Shown piece by piece: positions 54,202-61,838 of a stretch of DNA of 64,000 nt. Made by a program: the position numbers and the translations under genes. Numbering within the stretch: position 1 is the first letter of the stretch; every line of letters starts with the position of its first letter. This DNA comes from Parabacteroides massiliensis (GTDB lineage: Bacteria > Bacteroidota > Bacteroidia > Bacteroidales > Tannerellaceae). Location of the stretch: contig NZ_LT700191.1 in the NCBI RefSeq assembly GCF_900155425.1, forward strand, positions 1,387,198-1,451,197, written 5' to 3'. The notes below the pieces were generated by a model. It saw only the letters and a program-made list of their open reading frames with translations, did no database searches and was not told the origin of the DNA.

Positions 54202-55842
54202 ATGAAAAAATATTTATTGATTTTAATGGGTGTTTTGAATGTTTACTCTTTTGTTTGTTTTGCTCAGAGCAAATACTACGAACATAGTAATGACTGGTTA
54301 AAAAAGAGTGAAGCCTGTAAACCTGCTTTTGTTTATAAAAAGCATTCTCCTTTGCGGATAGTGAAATCAGTAAAAGATGAAAAAGCATATCAAGGATGGA
54401 GAATGGAGGATGTTGGCAATGTCGATGTCTTATTTAATGAATCGTTGAAAAAACATTCCGGGATTATCTTAGACTTTGGAGAACATCTTACCGGCACGTT
54501 CAATTTTTCCTTGAAAATATTGGGAGAACACATCGCTTCGGATGCTCCTATCCGTTTAAAATTCACGTTTGCGGAAGTGCCAGGTGAATTGAATACACCG
54601 TTTGATCCCTATCCGGGGGGATTGTCTCGTGCTTGGTTGCAAGATGAAATCATTACTCTGATGACAGTTCCTATAGAAGCCAGTATTCCCCGAAGGCTCT
54701 CTTTCCGTTATCTTAAGATAGATGTGCTTGGAGCCTCTTCTTTTGATTTCGCTTTTGATAAGATGTCGTTTACTGCACAAAGTGCTGTAGAGAAGATTGA
54801 AATGGATTTGGCAACGACAACCGATCCCTTGATTAGAAAAATCAATGAAGTAGGATTATATACGCTAAAAGAATGTATGCAAACAGTGTATGAAGATGGG
54901 CCTAAAAGGGATCGTCGTCTATGGATCGGCGATCTTTATTTGGAAGCATTGGCCAATGCATATTCATATAAGAAGCATGATTTGACGAAACGTTGCCTAT
55001 ATCTGTTGGCCGCTCTATCTAATGATGAAGGGCTATTGCATGCAACCGTGTTTGAAGAGCCGCACCCTCATCCTCAATACGGTCAATATTGTTTGGATTA
55101 TGCACTTATCTATAACGTTGCTTTATTGGAATATTTGAAAGTGACAGGTGATAAAGAGACAGCCGAAGATTTATGGCCTGTAGTAGTACGTCAGATTGAA
55201 ATGGCACTTCGTCAATACTCTCCGGATTGGATTTATGATATGCAAAAACCGCCAATTTATTGGTTGGTATTTGACTGGAAGGATAATTATGACCGTCAGG
55301 CTTCTATGCAAGGATTGACTATATGGGCTCTTAATAAGAGCTATGAATTGGCTCGGCTGATAGGAAAAGACAAGGAGGTAAAAGAATGGCCGTTGTTAGC
55401 ATCCAAAATGAAGAAAGCGGCTCGTCGGCAGTTTTATGATCAAAAACAGGGAGTAATTGTGAGTGGGCCATCAAGACAAGTCTCTTATCTTTCTCAGGCC
55501 TGGATGATTTTATCTGAAACATTGAATGCTAAAGAGGGAGCACGTGCAATGAAAAAAACAATGTCAATGTCTGAATCCTGTTATCCGGGGTGTCCTTATG
55601 CCTACCATTATATAATGGAAGCATTATTGAAATGTGGCATGAATGATGAAGCCAAAAGTTTGCTCGTGAATTATTGGGGAGGAATGGTGAAGAAAGGTGC
55701 GGATACTTTTTGGGAAGTATATGATCCCAATAATGATAAGTTGTCTCCTTATGGATTCTTCCCGATGAATAGTTATTGTCATGCCTGGAGTTGTACACCT
55801 GTTTATTTCATTAATAAGTATCCGGAGGTGTTTCAATTTTAA
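54202..55842 (+). CDS. GH78-like alpha-L-rhamnosidase-type enzyme
   Basis: A 546-residue secreted protein with signal MKKYLLILMGVLNVYSFVCFAQ. A beta-sandwich region (about 25-195: IILDFGEHLTGTFNFSL, RRLSFRYLKIDVLG) leads to an (alpha/alpha)6 barrel. The key motif VYEDGPKRDRRLWIGDLYLEA corresponds to the acidic D-x-P-x-R-E-R-x-x-W-x-G-D site of GH78, with Asp for the usual Glu/Arg variant. FDWKDNYDRQASMQGL and WEVYDPNNDKLSPYGFFPMNSYCHAWSC-type residues (CHAWSC) close the barrel. It is shorter than typical GH78 proteins. Substrate not readable. Transcribed alone; its stop lies 2 bp from the convergent neighbour's stop. Confidence 0.78.
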   Translation: MKKYLLILMGVLNVYSFVCFAQSKYYEHSNDWLKKSEACKPAFVYKKHSPLRIVKSVKDEKAYQGWRMEDVGNVDVLFNESLKKHSGIILDFGEHLTGTFNFSLKILGEHIASDAPIRLKFTFAEVPGELNTPFDPYPGGLSRAWLQDEIITLMTVPIEASIPRRLSFRYLKIDVLGASSFDFAFDKMSFTAQSAVEKIEMDLATTTDPLIRKINEVGLYTLKECMQTVYEDGPKRDRRLWIGDLYLEALANAYSYKKHDLTKRCLYLLAALSNDEGLLHATVFEEPHPHPQYGQYCLDYALIYNVALLEYLKVTGDKETAEDLWPVVVRQIEMALRQYSPDWIYDMQKPPIYWLVFDWKDNYDRQASMQGLTIWALNKSYELARLIGKDKEVKEWPLLASKMKKAARRQFYDQKQGVIVSGPSRQVSYLSQAWMILSETLNAKEGARAMKKTMSMSESCYPGCPYAYHYIMEALLKCGMNDEAKSLLVNYWGGMVKKGADTFWEVYDPNNDKLSPYGFFPMNSYCHAWSCTPVYFINKYPEVFQF

Positions 55843-55844
55843 TT

Positions 55845-57335
55845 TTACAGGTGTCCCGAACCGTAGCAGTTGAAGCATCGGCCCGTACCGTTGCAAGAGG
55901 TGCATTTCCGCCATATTTTGTCGGCCGAATATCCATAATAGTCCCAATATCCGCCGGCGCCTTTGCAACTGGTGCAGATTCCGGTTCCGTTGCACGACGG
56001 ACAGTGTGATTTTCTGGTCGATGATTTGTTGCTTTCGGAGCCTGATGAGTTCCCATTCCCAGATGGGACGGTGTAGCCGCCCCTGCTCATTGCGTCTATC
56101 GAATGTGCAAAATTTTCGGCTTTTTTGGCTAATTCGGAGGTTTGCTCTTTCGAAATAGCCTGATTAAACTTTACACCATGGGAATTAATTATCGTTCCGT
56201 TTTGTTTGGAAATAAGTATTTGGTTACTACCCTTGAATTTTATATATGCAGTCTGGTCGGAGAAATTCAGTAAGCTGTAATAGTACTCTTGTAATACTTC
56301 GTAACCATCGCGTTCCTCTTCTTTGATATAGCCGAAGCCTTCCGCCCCTGCCTGTCCGACGGGGATTCCATTATATCCGTAAGTATAAATTGTCTTGCCG
56401 TTATCTGAGCAGGAACAACAAGCTGTAAGTGAGGCATAGCCCGGTATTCCATCGGTTCGGGCCATATAAATGGTGTTCCCGAGATCCGGCAGGAAGGATT
56501 GTCCTTGCGAGGAAGCGTATGAGTTTGATGTACCCGAAGAATAGTCGACACCGCCGCCGGCGTAAGCGATACGGAAATTTTTATCCCATTTTTCTTTGAT
56601 GAAATTTCCGGGTATGGCATTGCCTGTTTGAAACGTCTGGATAGGCAAATGACCGTCTTGATATTTGGATCCTACGACAAGGTACTGCCCGTCACCGTAT
56701 TGGACTATCTGTATAAAGTATTCATTGTCCCGTATCTCTTTGATTTTTGCATAGGCCTCGTCTTCGGAATCTATCAATGACCAAGTCTGGTCGGAGTAGG
56801 GAGCATCTTGGGAGGCCACAATGAACCACTTGTCTTTGTCGTAACAGCATGCGGTTGAAATGTATAAGTCGCGGTCCCAATATTTCTGTATCGTAGAGCT
56901 AAGTTCAGCTGTAGAACAAGATGACCACATCTGGTCGGTATATGGCGTGTTTTGCGACAGCACGATGAACCATTTACCGTTGCCATAGCAGGCTGATGTT
57001 ATTTTGTAACCTTTTTCGATACGTTCTGTTATCCATTCGCTTGGCCAATTGGAGCAATAATTGTAAGTCTGCATGGTGAAGCCTGAATGGGTGGCCATAG
57101 TGACAAACCAGCCTGAAGCACCGTATGAAGTAGAAGTGATACGGAACCCTTTGTCCCAATATTCTTTAATGTAGTTATCCTGTAATTCTTTGCCATAACC
57201 ACTGTAGAACCATGTCTGTTCGCCGAAGCCCGTTCCGGTTTCCATGATGATTATATCCTTATTATCGGCGACGGCAACCTGCATAGCCACAATGCAGAGT
57301 ACGGCGATTACGACCGTTTTGATCAAGCGATTCAT
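55845..57335 (-). CDS. Secreted DUF7477-like repeat protein with C-terminal DnaJ-type zinc domain
   Basis: A 496-residue protein with signal MNRLIKTVVIAVLCIVAMQVAVA. Residues about 30-290 hold five or six repeats of about 45 residues, each with a (K/E)xYWDKGFRITSTSYG-like start and a WFVTMATHSGF-like end. Examples are EKGYKITSACYGNGKWFIVLSQN and DRDLYISTACCYDKDKWFIVASQ. They resemble the DUF7477 region known from plant casein-kinase-like proteins. A serine/asparagine-rich linker (about 405-435) leads to four CxxCxGxG motifs (CPSCNGTG, CTSCKGAG, CTSCNGTG, CFNCYGSG), the pattern of the DnaJ cysteine-rich domain, here without a J domain. Function unknown. A -7 box lies at 57387-57394. Confidence 0.8.
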   Translation of the reverse strand: MNRLIKTVVIAVLCIVAMQVAVADNKDIIIMETGTGFGEQTWFYSGYGKELQDNYIKEYWDKGFRITSTSYGASGWFVTMATHSGFTMQTYNYCSNWPSEWITERIEKGYKITSACYGNGKWFIVLSQNTPYTDQMWSSCSTAELSSTIQKYWDRDLYISTACCYDKDKWFIVASQDAPYSDQTWSLIDSEDEAYAKIKEIRDNEYFIQIVQYGDGQYLVVGSKYQDGHLPIQTFQTGNAIPGNFIKEKWDKNFRIAYAGGGVDYSSGTSNSYASSQGQSFLPDLGNTIYMARTDGIPGYASLTACCSCSDNGKTIYTYGYNGIPVGQAGAEGFGYIKEEERDGYEVLQEYYYSLLNFSDQTAYIKFKGSNQILISKQNGTIINSHGVKFNQAISKEQTSELAKKAENFAHSIDAMSRGGYTVPSGNGNSSGSESNKSSTRKSHCPSCNGTGICTSCKGAGGYWDYYGYSADKIWRKCTSCNGTGRCFNCYGSGHL

Positions 57336-57386
57336 ATTAGTAATTTTCTCTGTAAGTTGTGTGACCTTTAAAGAACTTATCGCTTA

Positions 57387-57394
57387 CAAAAATA
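57387..57394 (-). promoter_or_regulatory. Promoter -7 box of the DUF7477-like gene
   Basis: Reads TATTTTTG on the minus strand (TAnnTTTG), about 52 bp before the ATG. No clear -33 element. Confidence 0.45.
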
Positions 57395-57520
57395 CTCCGA
57401 ATATCGAACATTATTACCTCTATCCCATATAAATTTCCAAAAACAACCATCATACTATCATTCTTGATTTAAAAACCTTGTTTTTCAGGGTCTCATAGCA
57501 TGATGGTTGCTGTTTTTAAC

Positions 57521-57553
57521 TATCATGTATCTATCATGCATCTATCATGTTTG
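57521..57553. repeat. Three 11-bp tandem units
   Basis: TATCATGTATC, TATCATGCATC and TATCATGTTTG follow head to tail. Each has TATCATG, so a DNA-binding protein could be spaced at one helical turn (11 bp). Confidence 0.8.
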
Positions 57554-57664
57554 GGGGATATATGCTTATTTATATTGCAGATGATGTATCATTTGCGTTT
57601 GTTGAGGTCAATACAATGCTTGCTGGTATGAAGTTGTTCTGAAACAAGGCAGATAAGCCTCTCT

Positions 57665-57756
57665 ACATCCCCGTCTGGATCTTGTGGACATCCGGGTCTG
57701 CATGCCTTCTACACCCGGGTGTCCATGCTCTTTACATCCGGATCTCGAGAGGCTAT
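57665..57756. repeat. Four degenerate 23-bp tandem units
   Basis: Units start at 57665, 57688, 57711 and 57734, each opening ACATCC or ACACCC; units 2-4 continue GGGT or GGAT. They are GC-rich relative to the flanks. The period is exact, but units differ at several positions and there are no spacers, so this is not a CRISPR array. Confidence 0.8.
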
Positions 57757-57797
57757 TCATGTTCGATCTTTGATCTTTGATCTTTTCTTGCTATATT

Positions 57798-59534
57798 TTA
57801 TTGGCAAACTTCTATCTGGGATGTTTGAGTAATGCCGTTCTCATTGTAAGTGTCTATGGTAAAATAGTAAGTAACCCCTTTATTAAGACTCCCAATCTCG
57901 AGGACTGTCTTTCCCATTACTTGGAAATTGTTATAAAGTTTGTCTTTTGCCACGCCATAACGAACGATATATCCCTGTGTATTAGGTACTTCACTCCAGC
58001 TTAAATGGGCTTTACAAGGATCGATGGGATCGCGTTCTATAGTAAAATCTTTGATCGCATGTGGTTTATTGCCTGAGCCGTAACCGAATATCCTTAAATC
58101 GCGGATGGACAGGTTGGGGGATACGGTATATTCTTTATTTTGAAATTTGATATACTGAGCTTTGAACGGAACTTCAAATTCGATATAATCATGCGGTGTA
58201 TCAGTTTTTTTAGCACTGAAGTCCACTACTGGATACCAATCTTTACCATTTATCGATGCATAGATCAGATAACTTTGATAAACACCAGGAACAAAGCCTT
58301 GTTGATTGGCTCCGTATTCATCAAAATTTACCTGGATCGCATGGATAGAGGCCAACTGCTGCAAGTCAACCTGTAACCATTCGTCTTCTTTATTGGAGAT
58401 CGCAACCCAAGCCGTACGGACATCTTCATCAACAGTGTTTCCAGCAGGATACTCTTCCAGTGCAGAAGATACTGTCACCGGTTTCTTATATGACAATAGC
58501 ATCCAACCAGGTTGATAACTTCCGGTTGTTTGTTCTTTTCCTCCAGGCAGATACATTGGATAATCACCTAAATAGGTGTTTGTATGTAGATAACCATTTT
58601 TATCAAAGTCGGCAGGATAAAAAGAAATTCGCCGTTCAAACATGTGCCGGACGGAGATCGAATTGGTTGCAGCTTTCCAATAGTTTCCGTTACTTGTCGT
58701 AAACATGCAACCATGTCCGGCACCACCGATGAATCCTGTTGGTTTATAAGAGACCGGACTATTTTCCATATAAGTGAATGGGCCGGTAGGAGAGGTGCTG
58801 ACATACACACCATCCGCATACGATTTCCATTCGGTTCCGGGAGCGGCATATTGTAAATAATACTTTCCCTGATGGGCCGTCATCCAGGCTCCTTCGATAT
58901 AAGGGCAGTGGAGAAGTTCGTTCTGTTCACCTGTCCGTTCCCAACCATAATTTTCTTTATTGCTGTTAAAGCAAGCGACTACTTTTGTTTTTGCCTCTAA
59001 TGTATTTAAATCCAAGACTTGCATATAGATTGGATCGACAGGTGAACAACCATAATACATATATAAATTATCCATTTCTACATAAAAAGCCGGATCCCAA
59101 AAAGACCAAATCTCTTTCACTGGCTCCCATTCTCCTTTTTCTGGAGCGGATGAACGGTATAACATGCTTTTCCCATGAGTGGAACCGACATAATACAGAT
59201 AGTTGTTATGTATAAAAAGTCCTGGTGCATAGTCTTCGATCGGTAGAACCGAATCAGGTATAAAAACATGTTCCCAATTGGAGAAATCGTTAGAATACCA
59301 GTAGCCGGAAGACTTGGAAGCAAATAAATAATAGTTGTCTTTGAAAGAGACTACGACTGGATCGGCGGCTTCCCGAATACCTTGACCTCCATCTATTTTC
59401 ATAAACCTGTAATTAAGATTGACAGGGTTACAGAACGTTTTCGGGAATTGGGCGATTTTTGCTTCGATCTGATGGGAATCCTGGCAACTTATCCCGAGGG
59501 GTATAATTAGTAAGATTAGTAATAACTTTTTCAT
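57798..59534 (-). CDS. Glycoside hydrolase family 43 lipoprotein with F5/8C and FN3 domains
   Basis: A 578-residue lipoprotein (MKKLLLILLIIPLGISC). The five-bladed propeller (about 35-340) has the GH43 triad: Asp58 in REAADPVVV, Asp147 in FWDPAFY and Glu214 in YIEGAWMT. An F5/8 type C (discoidin) domain (about 345-480: WLQVDLQQLASIHAIQVNF, AQYIKFQNKEY) and a C-terminal fibronectin-III-like domain (about 490-575) follow, likely for glycan binding. GH43 enzymes act on arabinose, xylose or galactose linkages; the subfamily is not assigned. Last gene of the operon, 9 bp after the unassigned hydrolase-like gene. Confidence 0.88.
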   Translation of the reverse strand: MKKLLLILLIIPLGISCQDSHQIEAKIAQFPKTFCNPVNLNYRFMKIDGGQGIREAADPVVVSFKDNYYLFASKSSGYWYSNDFSNWEHVFIPDSVLPIEDYAPGLFIHNNYLYYVGSTHGKSMLYRSSAPEKGEWEPVKEIWSFWDPAFYVEMDNLYMYYGCSPVDPIYMQVLDLNTLEAKTKVVACFNSNKENYGWERTGEQNELLHCPYIEGAWMTAHQGKYYLQYAAPGTEWKSYADGVYVSTSPTGPFTYMENSPVSYKPTGFIGGAGHGCMFTTSNGNYWKAATNSISVRHMFERRISFYPADFDKNGYLHTNTYLGDYPMYLPGGKEQTTGSYQPGWMLLSYKKPVTVSSALEEYPAGNTVDEDVRTAWVAISNKEDEWLQVDLQQLASIHAIQVNFDEYGANQQGFVPGVYQSYLIYASINGKDWYPVVDFSAKKTDTPHDYIEFEVPFKAQYIKFQNKEYTVSPNLSIRDLRIFGYGSGNKPHAIKDFTIERDPIDPCKAHLSWSEVPNTQGYIVRYGVAKDKLYNNFQVMGKTVLEIGSLNKGVTYYFTIDTYNENGITQTSQIEVCQ

Positions 59535-59543
59535 TTTTTTAAA

Positions 59544-61826
59544 TTAATATCCTTCTGCTCTTTGTAAAACAAACGATTCGACTTTATCATTATTGATAAG
59601 ACGGTACAATGTCCAACTATGCCCGTCTTTATTGGCCTCCAGTCTCCAGTTGTAGGACGGATTTCTGAGAAGTTTCTTTATTTGCCTGGGAAAAGCATTT
59701 GCTCTACGAGCATCTTCCCAAATTCGGATGGCTTTGAATATCTCATCCTTCTGTGGACAGCTTTCAACATCTTCCTGATTGATTATTAGAAAATAGGTCG
59801 CACCATACCCGACAGAGATAGCCTGTATATGTTCATATTGTTCCACAGTTGAAGTATCTTTTATGGCAAAATTGCCTCCAAATGAAACTGGATAATAATT
59901 CGAATAGGTTACGTCACGCAAGTCTTTTCCTTGACTGGTCGTACTTCCCCACTCTCGGGTGTTGAGATCATACAGGTTACGTCCGCCCCCCACATTCCAT
60001 ACACTCTGATAGTGCCAGGAACCTTCCGATAGAGTAGCACCTGAGAAACGGATATAAGGAACATCTAGCTCTTCCGCCCTTTCAAACATTTTTCGGAAAA
60101 AACGTTTGGCTGAATAATAGCCATGGCCATTATTGAAAAGAAATTCTTGTCCATCGAAATCATAAAATGTCAAGCCGCTATAGGCTGCTACCTCGGCATA
60201 ATACTGGGCTATTTTATCTTGAAGAGCCAGATTGGGAATCAATCCATCATAACCATAGTTGATGGTTACCTGCAATTTAGAAATTGTTTCATTTGCCTTA
60301 TGGAAAGTAGGTTTTGTACCCCAGTATCCTCGGGTTACATTTTGCAGAGTATAAGGAGGTGCGTCAGATACCCCTAAATAATGAATCAGTTCTTTCCCTA
60401 TTTTTATTATGTTCAAATTCTTGCAATGACCTTCCCAACTGGCGATTTCTTCCAGATATTTGGAGTCATCTACCACTATCACGGTATCTTTCGCCGTGAT
60501 GCTTTTCTTTAGGGTACGTTTTTGTTGATAACATAAACTGTCGCTTGGAATGGGACTGGCATCTTTTGTGCCGGGTGCCAGTGAGTTGGTAATACAAACT
60601 CGTCCCAACATCAACCCCTGTTCTGCTGCTAAATCGGCAAATTCACGATGTGATTTATTGCCAGTGTTAAAACGGAAAGGTTTCTTTGTTTGATACATCC
60701 CATCCAGATATCCTGCATTTGCACGGTCAGGGCGTAAAAATCCTTGGTCATAGGCATGGATGGCAGGGAAACCTAGTCGGGTGGTATATGAAATAATGCT
60801 ATCGTAACGATTCCCACTGGTCATTACATCTGGACTAAAGGCTGCTGGATCCTTGATCCATTTGTCTTTTACTGTCGGATAAGGTAATCCTTCCGAGAGA
60901 ACGATGTTTTGGATAACATCCAATAATGCCGTACTGTCAGGACTCCCCCATAATGCAATAGAAGAACCTATAAAATCGACATCGGGTATAGGTTCTACAT
61001 CGATATGGTTTGGAATGTTCGCCGGCATGTTTGGAATCAGGGAATAAAAGACTTGACGTGGTTTCGAACGGTCACGAGATTGATAATTAAGGTAAATACG
61101 TCCAAGGCTATCCACTAGTGCCGCATTTCCATACATGATCCGAAAATAGGGTTCTTTATTGGCATAGAAAGCGACATCGCTGATTCCATTTCCTCCTAAG
61201 GTAAATATTTGACCTTCATGTAGACTGTCCGGTAATGGGTACAGTTCTTTATCGGGAGTGTGAATGATATACTGGAAAGGGGCAGCGTCACCTTCGATAT
61301 CAGGTGTACCTCCTAATGTATTGTCATCAAGAGCTAGCATACCGATACTGTAATTCACTGCATCACTAGTATCACGTGCCACTCCGATAATTTCACCTAA
61401 CAGATTGGTTATATTTGTATAGTAAGTTCCCCATTGGATCGCATCGATACCATTTCTCGGTTCCAAGTTATTTAATGTCAGTTTGAAATATTTACCGCAG
61501 GGTTGCAATGTTACTTCTGCTACAGAGCCATTCAGATATTCCAAAGTAAAACAATTGGTCGTTTCATTGAAAGAAGCACTCTGAGGTGTGTAATAGGCTT
61601 TTTTTTCACTGTCATATAATGACATCAAAGGAGATGGTTTTTCGGTTGGACTGAACTCGCGGTTAGGCAGTACGGTTATATTCTTCATGCTTATTATATA
61701 CCCTTTATCATTCACGACAATGCTGAAATAGTCGGTATTGAAATCCCAGCTCTTCCCGGTCGTACAACTGAAAAAAATGAGTATAGAAACGATACACAAA
61801 AAAAGAATCTTTTTATATCCTGTCAT
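59544..61826 (-). CDS. Large secreted lipoprotein, probable TIM-barrel hydrolase of unassigned family
   Basis: A 760-residue lipoprotein; signal MTGYKKILFLCIVSILIFFSC. I do not recognise a family. The N-terminal third is beta-rich (FSIVVNDKGYIISMKNI, EVTLQPCGKYFKLTLNN), like the supersandwich domain before many glycosidase barrels. The middle has barrel-like strand ends: TRLGFPAIHAYDQGF, GLMLGRVCITNSL, SGLTFYDFDGQEFLFNN and DVPYIRFSGATLSEGS. The acidic FYDFDGQE and the Glu of TLSEGS could be catalytic, which is inference. It lies between two probable glycan enzymes with 9- and 12-bp gaps, so a role in degrading the same glycan is likely. Confidence 0.6.
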   Translation of the reverse strand: MTGYKKILFLCIVSILIFFSCTTGKSWDFNTDYFSIVVNDKGYIISMKNITVLPNREFSPTEKPSPLMSLYDSEKKAYYTPQSASFNETTNCFTLEYLNGSVAEVTLQPCGKYFKLTLNNLEPRNGIDAIQWGTYYTNITNLLGEIIGVARDTSDAVNYSIGMLALDDNTLGGTPDIEGDAAPFQYIIHTPDKELYPLPDSLHEGQIFTLGGNGISDVAFYANKEPYFRIMYGNAALVDSLGRIYLNYQSRDRSKPRQVFYSLIPNMPANIPNHIDVEPIPDVDFIGSSIALWGSPDSTALLDVIQNIVLSEGLPYPTVKDKWIKDPAAFSPDVMTSGNRYDSIISYTTRLGFPAIHAYDQGFLRPDRANAGYLDGMYQTKKPFRFNTGNKSHREFADLAAEQGLMLGRVCITNSLAPGTKDASPIPSDSLCYQQKRTLKKSITAKDTVIVVDDSKYLEEIASWEGHCKNLNIIKIGKELIHYLGVSDAPPYTLQNVTRGYWGTKPTFHKANETISKLQVTINYGYDGLIPNLALQDKIAQYYAEVAAYSGLTFYDFDGQEFLFNNGHGYYSAKRFFRKMFERAEELDVPYIRFSGATLSEGSWHYQSVWNVGGGRNLYDLNTREWGSTTSQGKDLRDVTYSNYYPVSFGGNFAIKDTSTVEQYEHIQAISVGYGATYFLIINQEDVESCPQKDEIFKAIRIWEDARRANAFPRQIKKLLRNPSYNWRLEANKDGHSWTLYRLINNDKVESFVLQRAEGY

Positions 61827-61838
61827 AAGAGTTTATTA

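Larger units (their letters stand above)
57336..57797. other. Intergenic region with two tandem arrays and a stem-loop
   Basis: About 460 bp without a convincing gene, between the promoter of the DUF7477-like gene and the end of the GH43 operon. CAACCATCAT (near 57444) can pair with ATGATGGTTG (near 57500) to form a loop with internal T runs, perhaps a terminator for the GH43 operon. Two tandem arrays follow. Confidence 0.55.

Noticed and set aside
57665-57756. Possible CRISPR array
   Set aside because: Units are degenerate and contiguous without unique spacers, and no cas genes are present.
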